Positions 25,037-33,760 of a DNA stretch of 44,918 nt are shown piece by piece. The stretch is from an uncultured Eubacterium sp. Lineage in GTDB: Bacteria > Bacillota > Clostridia > Lachnospirales > Lachnospiraceae. A program made the position numbers and the translations under genes. Positions within the stretch are counted from its first letter, which is position 1. Each line of letters begins with the position of its first letter. The stretch is taken from assembly GCA_934322085.1 (NCBI GenBank), contig CAKRGF010000022.1, forward strand, positions 1 through 44,918. The letters are read 5' to 3'. The notes beneath the pieces were generated by a model. The model was given only the letters and a program-made list of their open reading frames with translations, ran no database searches and had not been told where the DNA came from.

Positions 25037-25864
25037 CTACATGTACTTTTTCAAATGTTTTTTCTTAATCTTTGAGATGTTGCAGGCAAATATAATCGCA
25101 ACTACTTTTTTCTTGCTGTTTAAATAAAAACGAATTCGATATTTTCCATACTTAACATCTGCATAAGTTTTCACTTTGTTTTTCTTAAGACCTTTCATTT
25201 TACTAAATGGGTCTTTTGATGTACATTTTTTCCAAGTCAGTTCGCCATAAGCTTTATGGACCTTTGTCTTGGATGCACCAATTTTAATACCGCGGGCTGT
25301 CGCTTTTTTCTTACTTCCGCCCTTCCACTGTCCATTCCATGCATAACCATGGTTGTAACCATAACGCTGACAGAAATTCACAAAGTTCTCTGAATTAAAT
25401 TTACTGAAATCTTTCTTTGCCATTTTTGCAACGACTGTAATTTCACAGGTTTTTGTGATACCGTCAACTGCTGCCGTAATTACTGTTTTACCTTTTTTTA
25501 GTGCCTTAATTTTTCCGTTCTCATCAACCTTCGCAATCTTTTCATTAGCACTCGTCCAGGTAACCGTTGAAGTTGTTCCTGTTATCGCCGGCTGTAATGT
25601 TTTTCCTACCATTAAAACCGCTGATTTTCTGCTTATCGCAATTTTTGTCACATCTACCGGTATCGGCGTAACCGTTGGCTCCGTACTTGGAGATGCGGAT
25701 GATGTCACCGTAGGTGTCGGTGTTGGTTCGCCAATTTCAGTCGGTGGCGTTTGTCCACTTCCGTTCTCCTCCGCACGGGCAGGAATAGCATATCCCGTCC
25801 ACAATCCAAGCACTAAAGATGCGCTTACAATTGCGCTTACAATCCTTTTTCTACTCTTTTGCAT
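25037..25864 (-). CDS. Secreted protein with Ig-like (Big_2) domain and basic C-terminal domain
   Basis: A 275-residue secreted protein of unknown function. A signal peptide (~1-31, ending IPARA) is followed by a Pro/Thr/Ser-rich linker (~37-70). A Big_2 domain lies at ~72-146 (ISRKSAVLMVGKTLQPAITG...TVTWTSANEKIAKVDENGKIKALKKGKTVITAAVDG). The C-terminal part is lysine-rich with RGIKIGASKTKVHKAYGE and a closing beta-strand pair, resembling the short BamE/SmpA-like fold in outline only. GGAAAGGGG precedes the ATG. It has a promoter of its own. It shares the linker-plus-Ig design with the SGNH protein at 10600-12228, pointing to a common cell-surface targeting style. Confidence 0.8.
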   Translation of the reverse strand: MQKSRKRIVSAIVSASLVLGLWTGYAIPARAEENGSGQTPPTEIGEPTPTPTVTSSASPSTEPTVTPIPVDVTKIAISRKSAVLMVGKTLQPAITGTTSTVTWTSANEKIAKVDENGKIKALKKGKTVITAAVDGITKTCEITVVAKMAKKDFSKFNSENFVNFCQRYGYNHGYAWNGQWKGGSKKKATARGIKIGASKTKVHKAYGELTWKKCTSKDPFSKMKGLKKNKVKTYADVKYGKYRIRFYLNSKKKVVAIIFACNISKIKKKHLKKYM

Positions 25865-25911
25865 TGTCTTTTGCCCCTTTCCAATTCTACGATTTTTATT
25901 TTATCCTTATT

Positions 25912-25939
25912 ATTGTATCATAATTGAAAACTGTGTCAA
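25912..25939 (-). promoter_or_regulatory. Promoter of the Ig-like secreted protein gene
   Basis: On the minus strand, TTGACA (25934-25939) and TACAAT (25912-25917) are separated by 16 bases. Confidence 0.75.
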
Positions 25940-25973
25940 ATGTATTCCAACACAAAATTTAGCTCTGCAGTAT

Positions 25974-27857
25974 TTAGTCTAACTCAACAGCACCGGTATA
26001 GAGCTGGTAATATCTTCCTTTTTTCGCCAGCAGTTCTTCGTGGGTTCCACGCTCAATAATCACGCCCTGCTCCAATACCATAATGCAGTCAGCATTACGA
26101 ACGGTAGACAGACGGTGGGCAATTACAAATGTTGTACGATTTTTCATCAAACGTTCCATTCCGTGGTCAATATGCATTTCGGTACGGGTATCGACAGAAC
26201 TGGTTGCCTCATCCAACACAAGAATCGGTGCCAGTGATAAAGCTGCACGGGCAATATTCAAAAGCTGACGCTGCCCCTGGCTTAAGTTAGTTCCATCTCC
26301 TTCAAGTACGGTATCGTAGCCGTCCTCAAGACGCATGATAAACGAATGAGCACTTGCTGTTTTCGCAGCCTGCTCCACTTCCTCATCTGTTGCATCGGGT
26401 CTTCCGTAGCGGATATTCTCACGCACAGTTCCACTAAACAAATGCGTATCCTGTAAAACCATCGCAATATTTTCACGGAGCGAACGGCGTTTATATTTTT
26501 TCACATCAATGCCGTCAATTGTAATCGTTCCCTCCTGAATATCATAAAAACGGTTCAGTAAGTTTGTAATTGTTGTCTTTCCGGCACCGGTAGAACCAAC
26601 AAATGCCACCTTTTGTCCGGCATGAGCATACAGATTGATATCTTTTAAAATGACCTTATTCTCATCATAGCCAAAGTTTACGTGCTCCATAATCACTTCG
26701 CCCTTGACATCTTTCATTTCAACGGCATCGTCCGCATCAGCTTCTTCCACATCCGCATCCATTACCGTAAATACACGCTCTGCACCGGCAAGTGCTGAGA
26801 AAATCGTATTTACCTGCATGGAAATTTCATTAATCGGACGGCTGAACTGCCTGGAATAATTAACAAACACCGTCAGACCACCGATGGAAAGTCTTCCGAA
26901 ATAACAAAGCAGACCACCAATTGCTGCCGTCAGACCATAGCAGACCTGACCGATATTTCCCATAACCGGTCCCATAATGCCGCCAAAAAACTGTGCTTTA
27001 ATCTGTTTTTCACGAAGATCATTGTTTAAATCTACAAATTCTTCAACTGCCTTGTCCTCGTGGCAGAAAACTTTTACAACCTTCTGACCGGTAACGGTCT
27101 CTTCAATGTAACCATTCAAATCACCAAGTGCACTCTGCTGTTCACGGTAATAACGGGAACTTCTTTTGGCAATACTTCCACCTGCCTTAACCATTACAGG
27201 AACCATAACAATGGTAAGAAGGGCAAGCCAGACATTTAAACAGATCATGATAATGGTTGTTCCGATAATACTGATTGCACCGGAAATCAACTGAATAACC
27301 GTATTATTTAACAATTCACCAATCATATCAATATCATTAGTAAACCGGCTCATAATATCTCCGGTCGCATTCGTGTCAAAATAGCGAACCGGCATATCCT
27401 GCAAATGGTCGAACAAATCTTTACGGATACGAATCAGCGCACGCTGTGAAACACCAATCATAATACGCTGCTGCAAATAGTTTGCAAGCACCCCGACGCC
27501 GTAAATAACTAACATGGTAAGTACACCTTTCAAAAGTTCCCATGTACCATCTGCCAGCACTGTACTGAAATCTAAGTTTTTATTTTTCAAAGAAGCAACC
27601 TGTACCGCCGTTTTACCAAGCTGGTCGACAATCGGTTTTAACATATAAGAACCGGCTAATGTTGCCCCACTGAACACAAGCACAAAGACAAGTGCCAGTA
27701 CGACAAGCATCTTATCTTTTCCCATATATTCAAGAAGTCTTTTAATGGTAGCACGTGATTCTTTTGGCTTGCCACCCATCATATGTCTCGGGCCGCCCGG
27801 TCCATGTTTTGGTCCCGGTCCCATGCCGCCACGCGGCTGATTTTTTGCCTGACTCAT
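25974..27857 (-). CDS. ABC exporter half-transporter (catalytically complete subunit)
   Basis: A 627-residue fused membrane/ATPase protein, the second subunit of a heterodimeric multidrug-type exporter. The N terminus has a Gly/Pro/His-rich cytoplasmic extension (~1-35). Six membrane helices span ~50-350. The nucleotide-binding domain has Walker A GSTGAGKTT, a signature LSQGQRQ and Walker B ILVLDEATSSVD with the catalytic Glu, and ends with the switch AHRLSTV. Its ATG overlaps the stop of the upstream partner (ATGA), ensuring coupled synthesis. MarR control is inferred from the operon. The substrate is unknown. Confidence 0.93.
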   Translation of the reverse strand: MSQAKNQPRGGMGPGPKHGPGGPRHMMGGKPKESRATIKRLLEYMGKDKMLVVLALVFVLVFSGATLAGSYMLKPIVDQLGKTAVQVASLKNKNLDFSTVLADGTWELLKGVLTMLVIYGVGVLANYLQQRIMIGVSQRALIRIRKDLFDHLQDMPVRYFDTNATGDIMSRFTNDIDMIGELLNNTVIQLISGAISIIGTTIIMICLNVWLALLTIVMVPVMVKAGGSIAKRSSRYYREQQSALGDLNGYIEETVTGQKVVKVFCHEDKAVEEFVDLNNDLREKQIKAQFFGGIMGPVMGNIGQVCYGLTAAIGGLLCYFGRLSIGGLTVFVNYSRQFSRPINEISMQVNTIFSALAGAERVFTVMDADVEEADADDAVEMKDVKGEVIMEHVNFGYDENKVILKDINLYAHAGQKVAFVGSTGAGKTTITNLLNRFYDIQEGTITIDGIDVKKYKRRSLRENIAMVLQDTHLFSGTVRENIRYGRPDATDEEVEQAAKTASAHSFIMRLEDGYDTVLEGDGTNLSQGQRQLLNIARAALSLAPILVLDEATSSVDTRTEMHIDHGMERLMKNRTTFVIAHRLSTVRNADCIMVLEQGVIIERGTHEELLAKKGRYYQLYTGAVELD

Positions 27858-29608
27858 CCTGCCACCTCCTCTTTACTTCTCTGTGAATAATAAATTTCCT
27901 GATATGTTTCACAGGATTCCAACAATTCTTTGTGCGTTCCCTGTCCAACAATCTGTCCTTCATCCATAACAAGAATCCGGTCAGCATCCTCAACAGAAGA
28001 AATACGCTGCGCAATAATCAATTTTGTTGTATCTTTTAAAGTCGTCGAAAAACTCTTCCGAATCTGTGCCTCAGTCGCTGTATCTACCGCACTGGTACTG
28101 TCATCCAAAATAAGGATTTTCGGTTTCTTAAGCAGTGCTCTTGCAATACAAAGACGTTGTTTTTGTCCACCGGAAACATTGACACCTCCCTGTCCAAGTT
28201 CACGGTCATATCCGTCTGCGAACTCACTGACAAAGCCATCTGCCTGTGCTGCCTGTGCTGCCTCTTTCACCTGTTCATCTGTTGCCTCTTCATCGCCCCA
28301 GCGGAGATTTTCCATAATACTGCCGGAAAACAACGTATTTTTCTGAAGCACCATCGCAACGCCGTCACGCAGATGATTCAGCGAATACTCTTTTACATTC
28401 ACGCCATCTACTAACACTTCCCCTTCATCACAGTCATACAGACGTGGAATCAGCTGCACAAGAGAACTTTTTCCGGAACCTGTCGAGCCGATGATACCAA
28501 CCACTTCGCCCGGTTTCGCTGTAAAATTAATATTCTGCAAAACATTTTTCTTATGTTTTTTATAATAACGGAAGCAGACATTTTTAAATTCGATTTCACC
28601 GGATGTTACCAAGCGGTCTTTCTCAGATGCATTGTCATCATTTAAGTCAATGTCCGTATCTAACACTTCCAAAATACGATGGGAAGATGCCATCGCACGG
28701 GAACCCTGAATCATAATCATGGAAACCATCATAAGCGACATCAGAATCTGCGTTACATAAGTAGTAAATGCTGTAAGGTTTCCAACCGGCATATCGCCAA
28801 TCAAAATCTGCTGCCCGCCAAACCAGACAACTGCCATAACCGTAAGGTTCATTGCCAGTGTCATAATCGGCATCGTGAGAATAACGACCTTCATCGCACG
28901 AAGTGTTTTATCTTTTAATTCGTTGTTTGCCTGGTCAAAGGTTTCTTTTTCAAAATCATCACGCACAAAAGATTTTACGACGCGCTGGTTCGTGATATTT
29001 TCCTGGATTCTTGAATTGAGTCCGTCAATCTTTGTCTGCATCACATCAAACCGCGGAAATGCAGTCTTCATAACAAACGCAAGTGCAATAATCAAAACCG
29101 GAATTACAACACAGAAAACCAGTGCCAGTTTCGCATTCATAATAAATGCCATAATCAGACCACCAATTAACATACCTGGTGCACGCAAAAGCATTCGAAG
29201 TCCCATGCTTAAGACATTCTGAATGTTCGTAATATCATTTGTTAATCGTGTTACTAAAGAACCGGTCGAAAATTTTTCAATATTGGCAAAGGAAAATTTC
29301 TGCACTTTTGCAAACACATCTCTTCGCAAATCACCGGCAAAATTTACGGATGCCTTTACTGCAAAATAAGCACCAAGCACGCCACCCATCATCATAAGAA
29401 GAGCCGTTCCTATCATAGCTGCTCCTATCCCGATAATGTAAGCAGGACCCTTCGCTGCCACCGTAACATCCTGTCCACATCCATAGTTAATAATCATGGA
29501 CATTAATTTCGGCAGAATGATTTCGCCAAGCACCTCCACAATCATAAAGATTGGTCCAAGGATAAATGCTGACTTATAAGGAATTACATATTTTTTATAC
29601 TGTTTCAT
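27854..29608 (-). CDS. ABC exporter half-transporter (degenerate-site subunit)
   Basis: A 584-residue partner of the next gene. It has six membrane helices in ~15-310 and an ATPase domain with Walker A GSTGSGKSS, signature VSGGQKQR and Walker B ILILDDSTSAVD. The residue after the Walker B Asp is Asp instead of the catalytic Glu, and the switch is AQRISSV with Gln in place of His. Both changes are typical of the degenerate site in heterodimeric exporters such as TM287/288 and LmrCD. The start at 29608 (MKQYKKYVIPYK) follows GGAGGG and overlaps the marR stop by 14 bases. Confidence 0.92.
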   Translation of the reverse strand: MKQYKKYVIPYKSAFILGPIFMIVEVLGEIILPKLMSMIINYGCGQDVTVAAKGPAYIIGIGAAMIGTALLMMMGGVLGAYFAVKASVNFAGDLRRDVFAKVQKFSFANIEKFSTGSLVTRLTNDITNIQNVLSMGLRMLLRAPGMLIGGLIMAFIMNAKLALVFCVVIPVLIIALAFVMKTAFPRFDVMQTKIDGLNSRIQENITNQRVVKSFVRDDFEKETFDQANNELKDKTLRAMKVVILTMPIMTLAMNLTVMAVVWFGGQQILIGDMPVGNLTAFTTYVTQILMSLMMVSMIMIQGSRAMASSHRILEVLDTDIDLNDDNASEKDRLVTSGEIEFKNVCFRYYKKHKKNVLQNINFTAKPGEVVGIIGSTGSGKSSLVQLIPRLYDCDEGEVLVDGVNVKEYSLNHLRDGVAMVLQKNTLFSGSIMENLRWGDEEATDEQVKEAAQAAQADGFVSEFADGYDRELGQGGVNVSGGQKQRLCIARALLKKPKILILDDSTSAVDTATEAQIRKSFSTTLKDTTKLIIAQRISSVEDADRILVMDEGQIVGQGTHKELLESCETYQEIYYSQRSKEEVAG

Positions 29609-30077
29609 TTTGTCCCTCCATCGCTGCATTTTTTAATCGTTCCATATTTTCATAAATACGGTCAAAGTAATCACATAACTGTTCTTTTTCGCTTTCCGAG
29701 AATCCCACATACATTTGTTCATCTAACATATCAAAAAAGTCACAGCTTTCTTCTACCAGTTTCCGCCCCTTTTCTGTCAATTCCACAAAATTACGGCGGT
29801 TATCTTCTTCTCGCATCTTTTGTGTAATGTATTCGGACTTTTTCAACGCTTTCAGCGCAACGGCAACTGTCGCCGGCGAAATTTCCAAAAATTTAGCAAG
29901 TTCTACCTGCGATGCAAAAGAATGTTTCGCAAGCGTCACCAGAAGACGATGTTGTGCTCTGTGAATCCCGGTTCCTTCCAGATTACACTCCAGCATCCTG
30001 CGATGCATCTGATTCATCACAATCATGCGGTGCGTAATATCACGAGAACGAATCTTCTTTTTTTTCTGTTCCTGCAA
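29595..30077 (-). CDS. MarR-family transcriptional regulator
   Basis: A 160-residue winged-helix regulator. The core at ~40-110 reads GIHRAQHRLLVTLAKHSFASQVELAKFLEISPATVAVALKALKKSEYITQKMREEDNRRNFVELTEKG, containing the DNA-binding helix and the D-x-R-x5-LT wing signature. The start is TTG, set by GGAGGTG seven bases upstream. It leads an operon with both exporter subunits and likely represses it, responding to a compound the pump removes (inferred from the common MarR-ABC arrangement). Confidence 0.93.
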   Translation of the reverse strand: MQEQKKKKIRSRDITHRMIVMNQMHRRMLECNLEGTGIHRAQHRLLVTLAKHSFASQVELAKFLEISPATVAVALKALKKSEYITQKMREEDNRRNFVELTEKGRKLVEESCDFFDMLDEQMYVGFSESEKEQLCDYFDRIYENMERLKNAAMEGQNETV

Positions 30078-30105
30078 ATTTTTTCACCTCCAAATCATTC
30101 TATAT

Positions 30106-30185
30106 CTAATCAATAGTCATTTAATCATTAGCATACAAACTGTTAGCATCTTAATGTTTATATCAGATTTTTGTGCCAATGTCAA
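30106..30185 (-). promoter_or_regulatory. Promoter and candidate operators of the MarR-ABC operon
   Basis: On the minus strand, TTGACA (30180-30185) and TATAAA (30157-30162) are separated by 17 bases. Downstream of the start site there is a direct repeat of ATGCTAA (30128-30134, 30143-30149) and a dyad-like CTAAT...ATTAG (30106-30131). These are candidate MarR binding sites. Confidence 0.65.
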
Positions 30186-30251
30186 TAACAAATGAAACTT
30201 TTCACATATTGTTCATAAAATATACTAATCTATGTCTAACGAGGATTTTTT

Positions 30252-31484
30252 ATGGATTATGGCAAATTAAATATACACGTTGTGTCAGATAACTCAGGCT
30301 TTCCGATTCCTGATGCCACCGTGCAGATTACCTCAGAAAACGAACCGGAAAGCATTATAGAGGAAGCTGTCACCAATAACGTGGGACAATTAAATGACAT
30401 TGAACTTGCCGCACCGCCGGTGGATTACAGCATGACCCCTTCTGCAAACAAACCGTATTCGGAATACACCATCACGATCTCCGCTTCCGGTTTTGAATCG
30501 GTCGAAATTAATGGAGCAGAAATTTTTTCCGGTGAGACAGCCATTCAGAACGCTTCTCTGCTTCCGCTTGCCACAGGCGAAACCGACAGTGCGGAACTTT
30601 TTGTCATTCCCGACCATACACTATGGGGCGATTACCCGCCAAAAATACCGGAAAGTGAAATCAAAACGGTGGAAGAAACCGGAGAAATTGTATTAAGCCG
30701 TGTTGTCATCCCGGAGTATGTTGTTGTTCATGATGGTCCCCCATCAGACACCCGTGCCAAAGATTATTATGTCCGGTACCGCGACTACATCAAAAATGTT
30801 GCAAGCAGTGAAATTTATTCCACCTGGCCGGAAGCAACCATCCGTGCCAATATCCTTGCTATCCAGTCATTTACCTTAAACCGTGTTTACACCGAATGGT
30901 ATCGAAATAAGGGAAAAGATTTCACAATTACTTCCTCCACCGCCTACGACCACAAATTTGTTCCGGGGCGCAATGTTTTTGAAAATATATCCGCTATTGT
31001 GGATGAAATTTTCAGCGAATATCTTTCAAGACCAAATGTAGAGCAGCCAATTCTTACTCAGTACTGTGATGGAAAAAATGTCAGCTGTCCAAACTGGATG
31101 AGCCAGTGGGGTTCCAAGGCACTTGGCGACCAGGGATACACGGCCATCGAAATTCTCCGTAACTACTACGGTGATTCCATTTATATTAATTCTACCGATG
31201 AAATCTCCGGTATTCCATCCTCGTATCCAGGCTCGCCGCTCCGTGTAGGCGATTCCGGTGAAAAAGTGCGCCAGATGCAGCACCAGTTAAATGTTATATC
31301 GAACGGTTATCCACTTATTCCCAAAATTGCAGAAGATGGCGTATTTGGTCCTGCCACAGAAGAAGCGGTTAAAACTTTTCAGAAGATTTTTGGTCTCACA
31401 CAAGATGGCATTGTCGGATTCCGCACATGGTATAAAATTTCCGAAATCTATGTTGGAGTAAGCCGCATTGCCGAATTAGTATAA
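30252..31484 (+). CDS. SpoIID-like and peptidoglycan-binding protein without signal peptide
   Basis: A 410-residue protein. The N-terminal ~100 residues look like a carboxypeptidase-regulatory/CnaB-type beta sandwich (KLNIHVVSDNSGFPIPDATVQI...YTITISASGFE). A SpoIID-like segment spans ~175-320: YIKNVASSEIYSTWPEATIRANILAIQSFTLNRVYTEW, then CPNWMSQWGSKALGDQGYTAIEILRNYYGDSIYI. A PG_binding_1 domain ends the protein (~330-395, LRVGDSGEKVRQMQHQLN...DGVFGPATEEAVKTFQKIFG). SpoIID proteins cleave peptidoglycan glycan strands during sporulation; activity here is inferred. There is no signal peptide or membrane segment, although the substrate is outside the cytoplasm. AGGA precedes the ATG. Confidence 0.8.
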   Translation: MDYGKLNIHVVSDNSGFPIPDATVQITSENEPESIIEEAVTNNVGQLNDIELAAPPVDYSMTPSANKPYSEYTITISASGFESVEINGAEIFSGETAIQNASLLPLATGETDSAELFVIPDHTLWGDYPPKIPESEIKTVEETGEIVLSRVVIPEYVVVHDGPPSDTRAKDYYVRYRDYIKNVASSEIYSTWPEATIRANILAIQSFTLNRVYTEWYRNKGKDFTITSSTAYDHKFVPGRNVFENISAIVDEIFSEYLSRPNVEQPILTQYCDGKNVSCPNWMSQWGSKALGDQGYTAIEILRNYYGDSIYINSTDEISGIPSSYPGSPLRVGDSGEKVRQMQHQLNVISNGYPLIPKIAEDGVFGPATEEAVKTFQKIFGLTQDGIVGFRTWYKISEIYVGVSRIAELV

Positions 31485-31492
31485 TACGAAGG

Positions 31493-31547
31493 TTGCACCC
31501 CCTTGTTTCTTTCGCTATAATATTATTAATGATTGAAACGAGGGGGT
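31493..31547 (+). promoter_or_regulatory. MerR-methyltransferase promoter inside a long inverted repeat
   Basis: TTGCAC (31493-31498) and TATAAT are separated by 17 bases. ACCCCCTTGTTTC (31497-31509) is complementary, with one G-U pair, to GAAACGAGGGGGT (31535-31547). The right arm contains the ribosome-binding GAGGGGG of the gene and is followed by TTTT. Read-through RNA would fold as a terminator-like hairpin; RNA from this promoter would lack the left arm. Confidence 0.65.
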
Positions 31548-31553
31548 TTTTGT

Positions 31554-32753
31554 ATGAAAAAAGACGGCTACTATTCATCCGGTGAGTTTGCCAAAATGGC
31601 AGACGTAACACTGCGGACCATCCGCTATTACGACAGACAAAATCTTTTGAAACCCTCTTATGTAAATGAGCACGGTGCAAGATTTTATACCGACTCGGAT
31701 TTTGTGAAACTGCAGCAAATCCTTCTGTTTAAATTCCTTGGATTTTCTCTATCTGAAATCCGTGATATGACATTAAACCATCCGGATAGGCACGTTCTTT
31801 TGGACTCTCTCGATATCCAGCTCAAACTGGTAAAAGACCGCAGAGAGCAATTACAGTTAATGGAGCAGACCATCCAGACAACTGCCGACACCATCCGTCA
31901 GAAAAAGGAAGTAGACTGGAAACAGATGATGGATTTGATTCATATGACATCCATGGAAAAAAGTTTGAAAAACCAGTATCTGGACGCCTCTAATATTAAC
32001 GCCAGAATTCATCTGCATGAATTATACAGCACGAATAAAAAGGGATGGTTTCCTTGGATTTTTGAACAATGTCATTTCAAAAACGATATGAGTATTTTAG
32101 AAATTGGCTGTGGCGATGGCTCTTTTTGGACAACCAACGAGGACAAACTTCCCGGTCATCTTTCGGTTACTCTCACCGACATTTCAGAAGGAATGCTCCG
32201 CGACGCCAGAAGAAATCTCATGTCATGTTCCGATAGAAATTTTACCTATGTTGTGGCAGATGCTGCCCATCTGCCATTTGCAGATAACCGGTTTGATCTC
32301 ATACTTGCCAACCATGTGTTATTTTATTTAGGCAATCCGATGGATGCACTAAAAGAAATCAAACGCGTCTTAAAACCAAACGGCGTGCTTATTGCCAGCA
32401 CATACGGCGAGCATCATATGGAAGAAGTCACAAGCCTCGCCAGAGGATTTGACGAAAGAATCACCTTGTCTGCGGACAATTTATACCTTCATTTTGGAAA
32501 AGAAAATGGAGCCGCGATTCTATCTTCCTGTTTTCAAGACGTAACATGGATAGACTACGAAGATTCACTGTTTGTCACAGAGGCAGCGCCTTTGATTTCC
32601 TATATCTTATCCTGCCACGGAAACCAAAACCAGTATTTGGCATCGCGTTACCGTGATTTTGCCTCTTATATCGAAAAACAGGTTGCCGGTGGATTTTCAA
32701 TTACTAAGGATGCTGGTCTGTTTCGTGCCGTAAAAATGGATTCAGACTGCTAA
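31554..32753 (+). CDS. MerR-type regulator fused to a SAM-dependent methyltransferase
   Basis: A 399-residue fusion. Residues ~6-75 form a MerR winged helix (YYSSGEFAKMADVTLRTIRYYDRQNLLKPSYVNEHGARFYTDSDF). A coiled-coil follows at ~85-125. The C-terminal class I methyltransferase has motif I ILEIGCGDGS (181-190), an acidic post-II TDIS, motif IV FDLILANHVLFYLG and motif VI LKPNGVLIASTY. The start at 31554 is preferred for GAGGGGG upstream. Such fusions could sense SAM or a methylatable ligand; the effector is unknown. The next promoter downstream has MerR-type geometry, making the rhamnose operon a candidate target. Confidence 0.9.
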   Translation: MKKDGYYSSGEFAKMADVTLRTIRYYDRQNLLKPSYVNEHGARFYTDSDFVKLQQILLFKFLGFSLSEIRDMTLNHPDRHVLLDSLDIQLKLVKDRREQLQLMEQTIQTTADTIRQKKEVDWKQMMDLIHMTSMEKSLKNQYLDASNINARIHLHELYSTNKKGWFPWIFEQCHFKNDMSILEIGCGDGSFWTTNEDKLPGHLSVTLTDISEGMLRDARRNLMSCSDRNFTYVVADAAHLPFADNRFDLILANHVLFYLGNPMDALKEIKRVLKPNGVLIASTYGEHHMEEVTSLARGFDERITLSADNLYLHFGKENGAAILSSCFQDVTWIDYEDSLFVTEAAPLISYILSCHGNQNQYLASRYRDFASYIEKQVAGGFSITKDAGLFRAVKMDSDC

Positions 32754-32788
32754 TTTATCTATTTTTTTCAAATTATTAAAAAAAGTTC

Positions 32789-32819
32789 TTGCAGGTGACG
32801 TTACGTCATGTTATATGAT
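32789..32819 (+). promoter_or_regulatory. MerR-type promoter of the dTDP-rhamnose operon
   Basis: TTGCAG (32789-32794) is followed after 19 bases by TATGAT (32814-32819). The long spacer contains the perfect dyad TGACGT-T-ACGTCA (32796-32808). Over-long spacers with a central dyad are the hallmark of MerR-activated promoters. An alternative -10, TATATG at 32812, would give 17 bases. Confidence 0.7.
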
Positions 32820-32847
32820 ATAAATATCAAATAAAACGGAGGTCACT

Positions 32848-33744
32848 ATGAAAGGGATTATTTTAGCAGGAGGTTCCGGCACTCGCCTGTATCCTCTCAC
32901 AACTGTAACAAGCAAACAACTTTTACCAATTTATGATAAACCAATGATTTATTACCCGCTTTCCGTGCTTATGAATGCCGGCATCAGGGATATTCTAATT
33001 ATTTCCACGCCACAGGATACACCACGATTTGAAGAACTATTAAAGGATGGTTCCTCCTTTGGCATCCATTTATCCTATGCGGTACAGCCAAGTCCGGATG
33101 GTCTTGCACAAGCTTTTATCATCGGAGCAGATTTCATTGGCGATGACAGCGTAGCCATGGTTCTCGGTGATAATATTTTTGCCGGACATGGTTTGAAAAA
33201 GCGGTTAAAGGCAGCCGTAGAAAATGCGGAAACCGGAAAAGGTGCAACCGTATTCGGCTATTATGTAGATGACCCGGAACGTTTTGGTATTGTGGAATTT
33301 GACAAAGATGGAAAAGCCGTTTCAATTGAAGAAAAACCGGACGTGCCTAAAAGCAATTACTGTGTAACCGGACTTTATTTCTACGATAATAAAGTTGTGG
33401 AATACGCAAAAGGTCTAACACCAAGTGCCAGAGGCGAACTTGAAATCACAGACCTAAACCGCATTTATCTGGAAAACAATGCTTTAAATGTGGAATTACT
33501 CGGACAGGGATTTACCTGGCTTGATACCGGAACTCACGAAAGCCTTGTAGATGCAACGAATTTTGTAAAAACCGTAGAAACCCACCAGCACAGAAAAATT
33601 GCATGTCTGGAAGAAATTGCATACCTAAACAGCTGGATAAGCAAAGAAGATGTGATGGCAGTCTATGAAGTATTAAAGAAAAATCAATATGGACAGTATT
33701 TAAAAGATGTATTAGATGGAAAATATCTTGATGTACTGCGCTAG
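32848..33744 (+). CDS. rfbA: Glucose-1-phosphate thymidylyltransferase
   Basis: First step of dTDP-L-rhamnose synthesis: glucose-1-phosphate plus dTTP gives dTDP-glucose. The product is 298 residues, the normal RmlA length. It begins KGIILAGGSGTRLYPLT, the nucleotide-binding signature, and contains KQLLPIYDKPMIYYPLS, VLGDNIF, EKP and FTWLDTGTHESL. GGAGG precedes the ATG. It is the first gene of four in the order A-B-D-C, with 16-bp or shorter gaps. The sugar would feed wall polysaccharide or glycoprotein glycans; no glycosyltransferases are adjacent. Confidence 0.97.
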   Translation: MKGIILAGGSGTRLYPLTTVTSKQLLPIYDKPMIYYPLSVLMNAGIRDILIISTPQDTPRFEELLKDGSSFGIHLSYAVQPSPDGLAQAFIIGADFIGDDSVAMVLGDNIFAGHGLKKRLKAAVENAETGKGATVFGYYVDDPERFGIVEFDKDGKAVSIEEKPDVPKSNYCVTGLYFYDNKVVEYAKGLTPSARGELEITDLNRIYLENNALNVELLGQGFTWLDTGTHESLVDATNFVKTVETHQHRKIACLEEIAYLNSWISKEDVMAVYEVLKKNQYGQYLKDVLDGKYLDVLR

Positions 33745-33760
33745 AGAAAAGGAGAACACT

